Translations under genes and position numbers: made by a program | NCBI RefSeq assembly: GCF_902500215.1 | Contig: NZ_CABVOU010000039.1 | Location: 480,072-544,071 of the forward strand | From: Halomonas lysinitropha | GTDB lineage: Bacteria; Pseudomonadota; Gammaproteobacteria; Pseudomonadales; Halomonadaceae | Length of the DNA: 64,000 bases | Reading direction: 5' to 3' | The notes under the pieces: generated by a model | The model's input: the letters and a program-made list of their open reading frames with translations, nothing else | Database searches by the model: none | What the model was told of the DNA's origin: nothing | In this document: one piece after another, positions 1 to 9,064 of the stretch | How the letters are laid out: every line of letters starts with the position of its first letter | Numbering within the stretch: the first letter of the stretch is position 1

Positions 1-767
1 GCGAGACCTTCGATATCCACGGCGGCGGGCCGGATCTGACCTTCCCCCACCACGAGAACGAGATCGCCCAATCCGAGGCGGCCAACGGCAAGCCCTTCGT
101 CAATACCTGGATGCACGCCGGCGCGGTGCGGGTGAACCATGAGAAGATGTCCAAGTCGCTGGGCAACTTCTTCACCATCCGCGAGGTACTGGCGCACCAC
201 GACCCTGAAGTGGTGCGCTATCTGCTGGTGGCCAGCCACTACCGCAGCCCCATCAACTATGCGCCGGATTCGCTGGCCGAGGCTCGCCGCTCGCTGGAAC
301 GCTTCTACACCGCACTGGAAGGCCTGGTGCTCGACGAGGCGGTCGATGGCCCCATCACTGGGGTAGACTCGAGTTTCGATGCTCGTTTTACCGCCGCCAT
401 GGACGATGACTTCAATACCCCCGAGGCGCTCTCGGTGCTCTTTGACCTGGCCCGCGAGCTCAACCGGGCGAAGAGCGAGGCCACCGAGTTGGCGAGCCAC
501 CTGGCCCGGGAGCTCAAGCGCCTGGGTAGCGTGCTGGGCCTGCTTTATCAGGAGCCCACCCGCTTCCTGCAGGGTGGCGGAAGCGAGTTGCCGCTCTCCG
601 AAGACGAGATCCAGTCCAGGATCGAGGCGCGTGCCGCGGCCAAGCAGGCGAAGGATTTCGCCACCGCCGATGCCATCCGCAACGAATTGGCCGCCTTGGG
701 CATCCTTCTCAAGGATGCCCGCGAGGGCACGACCTGGGTGTTCGAGAAGCCAGAGCGCGAACTGTAA
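1..767 (+). CDS. cysS: Cysteinyl-tRNA synthetase, C-terminal part (5' truncated)
   Basis: Charges tRNA-Cys with cysteine in the cytoplasm. The gene enters from the left edge in frame 3, so only the end of the catalytic domain and the C-terminal part are seen. Visible family motifs are [20 protein letters not shown] (zinc and cysteine site region) and the class I signature [10 protein letters not shown]. After this comes the helical DALR-type anticodon-binding region, which ends with the usual tail around residues KDAREGTTW. The stop is TAA. An 83-nt gap separates it from the Wadjet operon on the same strand, so read-through is possible, although no clear terminator is visible. Identification is secure; only the start is missing. 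Confidence 0.97.
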   Translation, partial: ETFDIHGGGPDLTFPHHENEIAQSEAANGKPFVNTWMHAGAVRVNHEKMSKSLGNFFTIREVLAHHDPEVVRYLLVASHYRSPINYAPDSLAEARRSLERFYTALEGLVLDEAVDGPITGVDSSFDARFTAAMDDDFNTPEALSVLFDLARELNRAKSEATELASHLARELKRLGSVLGLLYQEPTRFLQGGGSELPLSEDEIQSRIEARAAAKQAKDFATADAIRNELAALGILLKDAREGTTWVFEKPEREL

Positions 768-850
768 GCCGTACGCCTGAAGTTGGAAGACGCGCGGACC
801 GCCATGCAGGTGTGTCGGGCGTCTCGCCAATCGAGTGAATCGGAGCAATC

Positions 851-2419
851 TTGGACTACACCCCGTTCAGCTATGTCACCGCCGAGAAGGCCGACCTCTA
901 TCGACAGGTGATGCGCGCCTTCGTCGAAGCCAAGTCGCACTTCCTGGTGCACCTGCGCCCGGAGGATGTTCAGCAGCAGCTGGGGGCGACGGAGCTGGCG
1001 ACGGTGCAGGCAGCCCTGACGCAGCTGGTCACCTGGGGCAACCTGGATGCCGAGCGCGACAATGCTCGGGTCACCAGCGTCGAGGACTACTACCGGGCCC
1101 TCTATGTCTATCAGATCACTCGCCAGGGTGAGGCGGTGGAAGCGGCGCTGACCACCTATGACCAGGAACTGGGCCGGCGCGGCGCCCTGCAGAGCGTGGC
1201 GCTGGAGGATATTCGTGCCCGCCTTAAGGCGCTGCTGTTGCTGGCGCGCAGCGAGGCGCCGGACGCCACGCAGAGCCAGCTGCTGCTGCGCGATCTGGCC
1301 GGTGTGTTCAGCGATCTGGCCGAGAATGCCCGCGCCTTCATGACCGGCCTGAACCGTTCCCTGGAGAGCCAGGACAGCGATGCCGACGCCTTCCTGCTCT
1401 ACAAGGAACGGGTGATCGGCTATATCGAGCGCTTCCTGGGCGATCTGACCACCGCGTCCGGCGAGATTGCCGAACTGATCCGCGCCCTGGATGGCGACGG
1501 TACTCAGGACCACGAGAGCGGCAAGGCACCGGTGGATCGGCTGCTGCGCCAGGCGGCCGAGCGGGAGCTGGCCGATCTGGCGCCCGGCGAGTCGCCGGAT
1601 GATGGCGAGGAGCGCGCTCGCGCCTTTGCCGAGGCCTGGCGGCGCTGGCATGGCCACTGGGACGGGCTGCGTGCCTGGTTTCTCGATCGACCTGGACGCC
1701 AGGCGCAGGCCAGGCTGCTGCGCAGCAGTGCGCGACGGGCGGTGACCCAGCTGCTGGAGATGGTCGCCCGACTCAACGAGCGGCGCATGGCGCGCAGCGA
1801 CCGCTCGGCGGATTTTCGTACCCTGGCGCGCTGGTTCCTGGAGTGCCAGGACGATGGCGAGGCCCACCGCCTGTGGCGCACCGCCTTTGGCCTGACCCCG
1901 GCGCGCCATCTGGTCGTCGATGCCGAGACCAGCGAACGCTGGCAGGAGGAGCCGGTACCGGCCAGCACGCCCTGGGCCGAGGCGCCAGGGATGCAGGTTC
2001 AGCCCCGCCTGCGCGCCACCGGCAGCTATCAGAAAGCCGGCCCCCCGCCCAAGCTGCATAGCCGGTCGCGGGAGCGCGAGCTGCTGGCCCGTCAGCTGGC
2101 CGAGGAGGCCAGTGCCGCCCGCGCCGCGCGTCGCCAGCTGGTGACGCAGGGTGCCGAGCGGCTCTCCGAACTGGATGAATTGGATGATGGCGCCTTTCGC
2201 CTGCTGCTCAACCTGCTGGGAGATGCCCTGGCGGCCAGTCAGGGCGATGATGCCCCCGTTACCACCACCACGGCGGACGGGGGCCTGCGCATCACCCTGA
2301 GCCCGCTGGGGCCTGAGACCTCGGCCACCATTCGCACCGCCGCCGGCGATCTGACAGGACGCGACTATCGGCTCGAGATCCTGGACCTGGAGGAGAGTGC
2401 ACGGGAGGAGGGCGCATGA
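851..2419 (+). CDS. jetA: Wadjet protein JetA, DUF2397/TIGR02677 family
   Basis: First gene of a four-gene anti-plasmid (Wadjet, condensin-like) operon. By homology to MukF/kleisin-type subunits, JetA bridges the JetC SMC-like heads. The protein is 522 aa, mostly helical, and opens with MDYTPFSYVTAEKADLYRQV, the characteristic start of the DUF2397 family. A winged-helix-like N-terminal part and a long helical middle are consistent with a kleisin role. The start is TTG at 851, preceded by GGAG at 842-845, because no better start lies in frame. Its stop overlaps jetB by 4 nt (ATGA). The family call rests on recognised sequence character and on the order of the four genes; the type III label is from memory. 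Confidence 0.9.
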   Translation: MDYTPFSYVTAEKADLYRQVMRAFVEAKSHFLVHLRPEDVQQQLGATELATVQAALTQLVTWGNLDAERDNARVTSVEDYYRALYVYQITRQGEAVEAALTTYDQELGRRGALQSVALEDIRARLKALLLLARSEAPDATQSQLLLRDLAGVFSDLAENARAFMTGLNRSLESQDSDADAFLLYKERVIGYIERFLGDLTTASGEIAELIRALDGDGTQDHESGKAPVDRLLRQAAERELADLAPGESPDDGEERARAFAEAWRRWHGHWDGLRAWFLDRPGRQAQARLLRSSARRAVTQLLEMVARLNERRMARSDRSADFRTLARWFLECQDDGEAHRLWRTAFGLTPARHLVVDAETSERWQEEPVPASTPWAEAPGMQVQPRLRATGSYQKAGPPPKLHSRSRERELLARQLAEEASAARAARRQLVTQGAERLSELDELDDGAFRLLLNLLGDALAASQGDDAPVTTTTADGGLRITLSPLGPETSATIRTAAGDLTGRDYRLEILDLEESAREEGA

Positions 2420-3717
2420 TCGAGCTGAGTGATGCCCTGGAGCGCCAGCGCCTGGAGGAGCAGCGTCGCGCCCTGCGGGCGTTGTTGGCCAGGCCGTTGA
2501 TCCGTGCCGATGACTCGGCCTTCCCCCTGGTGCGCCGCCATGCGGCGCCCCTTCGCGACTGGCTGGCGCGCGAGACCGGCTGGCACCTGCAGAGTGAGCG
2601 CGACTTCGTGCGTCTGCACAAGCGCCCCGCCGACAGCCGCGATGCGACCCGGCCGGCCCGGGTCGGCCGCGGCACCCAGCGCAAGACCTTCAATCGCCGG
2701 CGCTATGCGCTGTTCTGCCTGCTGCTGGCGGATCTCGAACGCGGCGATACCCAGATCACCCTGGGACGGCTGGGCGAGGGGCTGGGCCAGGCGGTGAACG
2801 ATCCGGCGCTCGCCGAGCGAGACCTGGCCTTCAGCCTCGATCATCAGGAGGCGCGTCGCGATCTGGTGGTTGTCGTGCGGCTGCTGCTGGAACTGGGCGT
2901 GCTGGACCGGGTGGCCGGCGACGAGGAGCATTTCCTGCGTCGTGGCCCGGAGGGGGACGTGCTGTATGACGTCGACCGGCGGGTGCTCTCCGCACTGCTG
3001 GTCACCGCCCGAGGGCCTTCGCTGGTGGCCCTGAACGGTGCCGATCGCGAGCTCGACCTGGAGGCGCGGCTGAATGCCCTGGCCGAGACTTTCGTGCCTG
3101 ACACCCCGGACGGGCGCAACCGCGAACTGCGGCATCGCCTGGCGCGGCGACTGCTGGATGACCCCGTGGTCTACTGGCAGGAGCTCGACGAGGACGAGGC
3201 GGCCTATCTGGCCAATCAGCGCGGCGTCATGCTGCGCCGCCTTCAGCAGGCCACCGGCCTGATACCCGAGGTCCGGGCCGAAGGGATGGCGCTGGTGGAC
3301 CCCGACGGCGAGTTGACCGACGAGAAGATCCCGGCGGAAGGCACCGAGGGGCACCTGGCGCTGTTGATGGCCGAGCGGCTGGCCGCGGTGGGCCCCGACG
3401 GTGTGAGCCTGGACGAGGCGGAAGCCTGGATCCAGGGCTGGCAGGGCGAGTACCGCCGCTATTGGCGCAAGGCGGCCTGCGAGCCCGGCGCCGCGCCTGG
3501 CCTGTGCCGCCAGACCCTGGCGCGGCTGGAGGCGCTGCGCCTGGTGGCACGCCGCGGTGAACGCGTCCTGCCCCTACCGGCCCTGGGACGCTTTCGCGTC
3601 CAGCCGGCGGCCACGCCGGACGCCGATAGCGAGCGCCTTTTCGGACAACCGACGCGACAATCTGGCCGACCACCCAGCAAACCCTCCGACCTGGCGGATC
3701 CCTTGAGCGATGAGTGA
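2416..3717 (+). CDS. jetB: Wadjet protein JetB, DUF2398/TIGR02678 family
   Basis: Second subunit of the Wadjet complex. By analogy with MukE/MksE it is a winged-helix (KITE-like) partner that binds the JetA kleisin. It is 433 aa and rich in Arg, Asp and Leu. A conserved-looking segment, RRRYALFCLLLADLERGDTQ (residues about 94-113), resembles the family core. It starts at the ATG that overlaps the jetA stop, and its own stop overlaps jetC by 8 nt, so translational coupling is likely. The C-terminal 40 residues (after about residue 395) are low-complexity and polar. There are no signs of decay. Confidence 0.9.
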   Translation: MIELSDALERQRLEEQRRALRALLARPLIRADDSAFPLVRRHAAPLRDWLARETGWHLQSERDFVRLHKRPADSRDATRPARVGRGTQRKTFNRRRYALFCLLLADLERGDTQITLGRLGEGLGQAVNDPALAERDLAFSLDHQEARRDLVVVVRLLLELGVLDRVAGDEEHFLRRGPEGDVLYDVDRRVLSALLVTARGPSLVALNGADRELDLEARLNALAETFVPDTPDGRNRELRHRLARRLLDDPVVYWQELDEDEAAYLANQRGVMLRRLQQATGLIPEVRAEGMALVDPDGELTDEKIPAEGTEGHLALLMAERLAAVGPDGVSLDEAEAWIQGWQGEYRRYWRKAACEPGAAPGLCRQTLARLEALRLVARRGERVLPLPALGRFRVQPAATPDADSERLFGQPTRQSGRPPSKPSDLADPLSDE

Positions 3718-6700
3718 GCTTCCCGAACCGCGTAGCCAGCGCTGGCAGCCCCTGCGCTGTGGCCTGGTGGAGATCTTCTACTACGACGAGGAGATCTTCC
3801 ACTTTCACGACGGCCGCCTGCTGCTGCGCGGCAACAACGGCACCGGCAAGTCCAAGGTGATGGCGCTGACCCTGCCGTTTCTGCTCGATGGCCAACTGAC
3901 CCCCTCGCGGGTGGAACCCGACGGCGACAGTGCCAAGCGCATGGAGTGGAATCTGCTGGTGGGTGAGTATCAGGAGCGGCTGGGCTATACCTGGCTGGAG
4001 TTCGGTCGCCAGGGCGAGGCGGGGCCCGAGACCTTCACGGTGGGCTGTGGCCTCAAGGCGGTGGCAGGACGGCCGGTACGCTCCTGGTTCTTCACCACGC
4101 CGCAGCGCGTCGGGCGTGACCTCTTCCTGATCGATAATGGCCGTAGCCTCAGCCGAGAACGGTTGATCCAGGCGTTGGGCAGCCAGGGGCAACTCTTCGA
4201 TCGCGCCGCGGATTATCGCCGCGCCATCGATGAGGCGCTGTTCCACCTGGGCGAGCAGCGCTACGGGGCGCTGCTCGACCTGCTGCTGCAGCTGCGCCAG
4301 CCGCAGCTGGCCAAGAAGCCCGATCCCAACCGCCTCTCCCTGGCGCTGAGCGATGCCCTGCCGCCGCTGGGCCGCGGCTTGATCGGCGAGGTTGCCGAGG
4401 CCTATCGCAGCCTGGATGCCTACCGCGAGGAGATTCAGGGCCTGGAGGAGACCGCCCGTGCCGTGGAGGCCTTCCTGGGGCATTATCGCCACTATGCCGG
4501 CATCGCCGTGCGCCGTCGCGCCGAGGACCTGACCGGCGCGCACGCCGAGCATGAGCGCAACCGCGTGCAGCTGGGCAAGGATCGCCAGGAACTGGAGGCC
4601 GCCGAGACCGAACGCGATTCCCTGGCCGAGTCACGCCAGGCGCAGGAGGGCAAGCTGCTCGACCTCGCCGCGCGGCAGCGCACCCTGGAGGCCAGCGAGG
4701 CCATGCGCTCCGCCGAGGCCCTGGCCAATGCCGACGAGCAGGCGCGCCAGCGCGGCCAGCACGCCGAAACGCAGGCGTCGCTGCTGGAAAGGGCCCGGCA
4801 TGACAGCGAGCGAGCCGATACCCGACGCCGAGAGGCCGAACTGGCGCTGCAGAACGCCGGTGAGGCGCTTCGCCAGCGCTCTGAGGAGAGTGCCGACGTG
4901 GCCGAGGCCGCGGGACTTGCCGCCGAGCATCGTCGCCACGTCGGCGAGTTGGACGCGCAAGAGCCGGCGCAGATCGATAGCGAGGCGCTGCAACAGACGC
5001 TGCGGGACCTGCAGCGCCACCGTCTGGCGGGCGTCCAGCACTTGCAGGGGCGTCTCGCGGAGGTGGAGCAGGCCGAGCGGCGTTTCCACCAGGCCGAGCA
5101 CGAGGCGCGACGCGAAGAGGAGACCCTGGCCAACCGCGAGGACGATCTGCAGGAGGCCATCGAGGCCCGGGCCGAGGCGGCCGAGTCGTTGCAGGCCGCA
5201 TGGCGCGGCCACCTGGCCCAGCTGAGCGAGCTGGCGCCCGAGGACCCGGAGGCGCTGCTCGCCGAGCTCGAGGGCTGGTGCGATCACCTGAGCGACGAGG
5301 ATCCTGCCGAGGCGGGACTGGCCAGAGCGCGGGACACGCTGCGCGAACACCTCGGCCGGCAGCGTCTCACCCTGCAGCAGTCGGGGGACGAGATCGCATC
5401 GGCCCGCCAGGCGCTCGAGGAGGAGCGCGCTCGCCTGGACGCCGGCGGCGAGTCCGCCCCGCCCGCGCCCTACACCCGGGGCGAGGCGGTGCGCGAGGGG
5501 CGTGTGGGCGCGCCCCTCTGGCAACTGGTGGACTTCAGGGCCGAGCTTTCCGACGCGCAGCGCGCGGGGCTGGAGGCGGCCCTGGAGGCCGCCGGGCTGC
5601 TGGACGCCTGGCTGATGCCCGATGGTGCGCTGCTTTCGGCCGAGACCTGGGACACCCTGCTGGTGCCCGAGGCCGCCGCGCCGGGCACCCGCCTGGCGGA
5701 CGCGCTCTGCCCGGACCTTCACGGCGAGCCGCCGGTGGCACGCGAGGTGGTCGAGAACGTGCTGGCGAGCATCGGGACAGGTGAGTCCGAGGCCTTCGCC
5801 TGGGTCAGCGAGGCGGGTGACTGGCGCCTGGGGCCACTGCGCGGCCAGTGGGGCAAGCCGGCGGCGGTGTATATCGGTCATGCGGCCCGGGAGGCCGCTC
5901 GACTACGCCGTCTGGCGGCCATCGAGGACGAGCTCTCCGCCCTGGACCGCCAGCGGGCCGAGATCGATGCCGCCCTCGAGGCCCTGGCAACGCGCCTGGA
6001 GGCGGCCGAGCAGGAGTGGCGGCAGCGGCCCACTGCCCGGGCGCTGCGCGATGCCCATGCCGGTGAAGCGGCGGCGCGGCGGGCCCGGGACCTGCAAGCC
6101 GAACGCCTGGAGCGGGCCCGCGAGGCGCTGGACAGTGCCCGAGAGGCGCTGGAAGCACTGCGTGGTGAGCTCTACCAGGCCGCCGAGGATCTGCGCCTGC
6201 CCGCCGAGCGTGAGGCGCTGGCAAGGATCGACACGGCCCTTGGCGACTACCGGCTGGCCATCGGCGAGCTGTGCCAGGCGCTGAGAACGAGGGATGAGGC
6301 GCGGCGGCACCACAGCGAGCGAGGCGAGGAGGCCGAGGCCAGCCGAGAGGCACTGCAGCAGGCGCAGCGCGAGCACGCCGAGGCCGTCGAACAGGCCAGG
6401 GAAGCCGAGGTGCGCCGGGATACCCTGCGCGAGTCCATGGGGGCCGAGGTACAGGCCCTGGAGCGCCAGCTGGAGGCGATTCGCCTGGAACGCGAGCGGC
6501 TGACGCGGGAGCAGCGTGAGCTCGAGCAGCGCCACAGCGAGCTGCTCGGCAAGGTGGCGCGCTTCGAGGAGAAGGTGGCCAACAGTGAGCTGCGCCTCGT
6601 CGAGCTGGACGGGCGCCGCACCCAGGCCATCGAGGCCTTCCGCGCCCTGGTGGAAGAGGGACTGCTGCGCGTCGCCGCCCCCGAGGCCTTCGCCGAACAC

Positions 6701-7834
6701 GAGCCGCCCGCCTCCTGGGCGCCGGATCCCGCCGTGCGACTTGCTCGGGCCGCCGCCCAGGCCACCTCCCGCCTGAACGCCGACGATGACAGCTGGCATG
6801 CCCACCAGGGCAGGCTGCATGAACATATCAAGCTGCTCACCGATGTCCTCTCCCGGGGCGGCCACGACTGCCTGGCCGAGGCGCGTGACGACCTGCTGCT
6901 GGTACGCATCGTCTTCCAGGGGCGGCGCCAGGACCCCGATGCGCTGGCGCGACAGCTGAGCGACGAGATCGCTCAGCGACAGGCGCTGCTCAATGCCCGG
7001 GAGCGCGAGCTGCTGGAGAACTACCTGATCGACGAGGTGGCCAGCCATATCCAGGAGCTCATCACCGGCACCGAGCGCGACGTATTGCGAATGAACGGCG
7101 AGCTGGAGAGCCGTCCGACCAGTACCGGCATGCGCCTGCGTATCCGTTGGGAGCCGCTGAGTGAAGGGCAGAGTGCCGGCGGCCTGACGGCGCCCGCGGG
7201 ACTCGCGGATGTCTGCCAGCGGCTGCGCCGCCAGGCCCTGGATGCCTGGTCCCCCGAGGATCGCGAGGTGGTGGGCGACTTCCTGCGTCGACGCATCGAG
7301 GAGGCTCGGGCCAGCGACGAGGGAGGCGCCCTGCAGGAGATCCTGGAGCGTGCCCTGGATTACCGCTTCTGGCACCGCTTCGTGGTCGACCGCCACCAGA
7401 ACGGTCAGTGGCGTCCGGCCTATGGGCCCGCTTCCGGCGGGGAGCGGGCGCTGGTGATCACCCTGCCGCTGTTTGCCGCCGCGGCCAGTCACTACAGCAG
7501 CGCCCATCATCTGGCGCCGCGCCTGGTAATGCTCGACGAGGTCTTTGCCGGCATCGACGATGACGCCCGGGCCAAGAGCATGGGGCTGCTGGCCCAGTTC
7601 GACCTGGACGCCATCATGACCTCGGAGCGTGAGTGGGGTTGCTACCCGGACGTGCCGGGCCTGGCCATCGCCCAGCTGGTGCGTCGCGAGGGGGTCGATG
7701 CGGTCCATGTCACCCGCTGGCAGTGGGACGGGCGTCGCCGCGTGCGCGACGCGGTGCCGCTATCCCAGGCACGCGAGGCCGCTCCCCTGGCGGTAGATGA
7801 GCTAGAGGATGGCGGCATGGACAGCCTGTTCTGA
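3710..7834 (+). CDS. jetC: Wadjet SMC-like ATPase JetC, TIGR02680 family
   Basis: The motor subunit, an SMC/MukB-like ATPase thought to extrude plasmid loops. At 1374 aa it fits the TIGR02680 family. The Walker A motif GNNGTGKS lies at residues 41-48. A very long coiled-coil arm region, rich in Glu, Ala, Arg and Leu, fills roughly residues 240-1130 and includes a less charged hinge-like interval near 590-720. The ABC signature SGGERAL is near 1242 and Walker B VMLDEVFAGIDDD near 1273-1285. Both ATPase halves are therefore intact. The start is an ATG overlapping the jetB stop by 8 nt; the stop overlaps the jetD start by 1 nt. Confidence 0.94.
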   Translation: MSELPEPRSQRWQPLRCGLVEIFYYDEEIFHFHDGRLLLRGNNGTGKSKVMALTLPFLLDGQLTPSRVEPDGDSAKRMEWNLLVGEYQERLGYTWLEFGRQGEAGPETFTVGCGLKAVAGRPVRSWFFTTPQRVGRDLFLIDNGRSLSRERLIQALGSQGQLFDRAADYRRAIDEALFHLGEQRYGALLDLLLQLRQPQLAKKPDPNRLSLALSDALPPLGRGLIGEVAEAYRSLDAYREEIQGLEETARAVEAFLGHYRHYAGIAVRRRAEDLTGAHAEHERNRVQLGKDRQELEAAETERDSLAESRQAQEGKLLDLAARQRTLEASEAMRSAEALANADEQARQRGQHAETQASLLERARHDSERADTRRREAELALQNAGEALRQRSEESADVAEAAGLAAEHRRHVGELDAQEPAQIDSEALQQTLRDLQRHRLAGVQHLQGRLAEVEQAERRFHQAEHEARREEETLANREDDLQEAIEARAEAAESLQAAWRGHLAQLSELAPEDPEALLAELEGWCDHLSDEDPAEAGLARARDTLREHLGRQRLTLQQSGDEIASARQALEEERARLDAGGESAPPAPYTRGEAVREGRVGAPLWQLVDFRAELSDAQRAGLEAALEAAGLLDAWLMPDGALLSAETWDTLLVPEAAAPGTRLADALCPDLHGEPPVAREVVENVLASIGTGESEAFAWVSEAGDWRLGPLRGQWGKPAAVYIGHAAREAARLRRLAAIEDELSALDRQRAEIDAALEALATRLEAAEQEWRQRPTARALRDAHAGEAAARRARDLQAERLERAREALDSAREALEALRGELYQAAEDLRLPAEREALARIDTALGDYRLAIGELCQALRTRDEARRHHSERGEEAEASREALQQAQREHAEAVEQAREAEVRRDTLRESMGAEVQALERQLEAIRLERERLTREQRELEQRHSELLGKVARFEEKVANSELRLVELDGRRTQAIEAFRALVEEGLLRVAAPEAFAEHEPPASWAPDPAVRLARAAAQATSRLNADDDSWHAHQGRLHEHIKLLTDVLSRGGHDCLAEARDDLLLVRIVFQGRRQDPDALARQLSDEIAQRQALLNARERELLENYLIDEVASHIQELITGTERDVLRMNGELESRPTSTGMRLRIRWEPLSEGQSAGGLTAPAGLADVCQRLRRQALDAWSPEDREVVGDFLRRRIEEARASDEGGALQEILERALDYRFWHRFVVDRHQNGQWRPAYGPASGGERALVITLPLFAAAASHYSSAHHLAPRLVMLDEVFAGIDDDARAKSMGLLAQFDLDAIMTSEREWGCYPDVPGLAIAQLVRREGVDAVHVTRWQWDGRRRVRDAVPLSQAREAAPLAVDELEDGGMDSLF

Positions 7835-9063
7835 TGGATCCCGAACGCCTGCAGCGCCTGCTGGGCGGTCCCGAGCTGGTCCGCCTGCGTCAGAAGCTGT
7901 CGCGCAAGCTGTTGCGAGAGGGCGGCGGGCGGCTTTCCCTGAGCCGCGTCAGCGACGCCGAGCGGGCCGCCGTGGAGCGTCTGATCGGACGCTCTCCTCG
8001 CCAGGGCCGGTCGTTGAGCGTGGATCTGGAGACCCTCTCCCATGCCCTGTTGCGTGCCGGTGTGGCCGAGAACCTTCGCGTTGCCCTGGAGGCGCTGGAC
8101 GGGCCCCTGATCGATGAGCGTGCCCGGAGAGAGGAGGAGCGGCGGCGCTGGGCGGAGCTGATGGTCGACTATCGCGGGCGGGCCGATACCCTGGGGCTGG
8201 GAGGATGGCTCGAGGCCCTGCAGGCCGGCGGGCTGCTCAAGCGCTTGGCGAGGGGCAGTGAGCCGCGCGGGCGGGCACTGCTCGAAGCGGCGCTGGGGGT
8301 GCTGGAGCGCCTGCCGGTACAGGGCATGAGCCTGAGTGCCCTGGCCGCCGAGTGCCTGGGCGATGCCCATGGCCTGGATACCGGCAGGCCGGTGGCCGCC
8401 CTGGTGCGCCGCGCCCTGGCGCGTCACTGGCGGGGTGGCGTCGCCCGCGTAGATCCCGACGAGCGCAGCATCTGGGCCCATGCCGGCGTACTGGTGGGCG
8501 GCGATATCACCAGTGCGGTGCTGACCCTGCGGCTCCCCGTGCGCCCCGGCCGAGGCCTGGACAGTGCATTGTCCTGTTATTGCCATGAGGCAGAGCCGAC
8601 CTGGCTGACCCTGCGCCAACTGCTGCGGCATCCGCCTGCGTGGAACGGTGCGGGGCGGGATGTCTTTGTCTGCGAGAACCCTGCCGTGGTGGCCGAGGCC
8701 GCCGAGCGCCTGGGGGGCGACTCTGCCCCGCTGATTGCCACCTGGGGCCGCCCCGGGGCTGCCGTGCTCACGCTGCTGGAGCAGCTGCAGGCCGCCGGTG
8801 CCGTGCTCCACTATCACGGCGACTTCGACTGGGCAGGCATCAGTATGGCCAATGCCCTGCTGGAGCGCTTCGCCATGCACCCCTGGCGGATGGGGTCCGG
8901 TGATCTTAAGCGGTATGCCGATCTTGACGGCAAGCCCTTGGCGGGACGGTCGCTCGAGGCCGGCTGGGACCCCGGACTGCGAGCCGTCCTGGAGGAGAGA
9001 GGCAGGGCAGTTCACGAGGAGCAACTGATCGATTTGCTGCTCGAGGACCTTCGTGTCGGCTAG
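7834..9063 (+). CDS. jetD: Wadjet nuclease JetD, DUF2399 (Toprim) family
   Basis: Nuclease subunit expected to cleave the plasmid recognised by JetABC. It is 409 aa. The C-terminal Toprim fold shows its acidic residues: the Glu of FVCENPAVVAEA (residues about 276-287), then HYHGDFDWAGISMAN with the paired aspartates of the DxD motif (about 328-342). The N-terminal half corresponds to the DUF3323-like arm. The start is the ATG in TGATG shared with the jetC stop, so it is the last cistron of a fully overlapping operon. Its TAG stop lies 1 nt from the stop of the convergent DUF1853 gene. The catalytic residues appear intact, so the system is probably functional. Confidence 0.92.
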   Translation: MDPERLQRLLGGPELVRLRQKLSRKLLREGGGRLSLSRVSDAERAAVERLIGRSPRQGRSLSVDLETLSHALLRAGVAENLRVALEALDGPLIDERARREEERRRWAELMVDYRGRADTLGLGGWLEALQAGGLLKRLARGSEPRGRALLEAALGVLERLPVQGMSLSALAAECLGDAHGLDTGRPVAALVRRALARHWRGGVARVDPDERSIWAHAGVLVGGDITSAVLTLRLPVRPGRGLDSALSCYCHEAEPTWLTLRQLLRHPPAWNGAGRDVFVCENPAVVAEAAERLGGDSAPLIATWGRPGAAVLTLLEQLQAAGAVLHYHGDFDWAGISMANALLERFAMHPWRMGSGDLKRYADLDGKPLAGRSLEAGWDPGLRAVLEERGRAVHEEQLIDLLLEDLRVG

Positions 9064-9064
9064 C

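Noticed and set aside
548..2059. 503-aa minus-strand ORF over cysS and jetA
   Set aside because: It is antisense to two recognised genes and its translation is low-complexity Gln/Gly/Leu-rich, as expected for a high-GC shadow.
5903..7708. 601-aa minus-strand ORF inside jetC
   Set aside because: Antisense to the coiled-coil part of JetC; no family motif and typical shadow composition.
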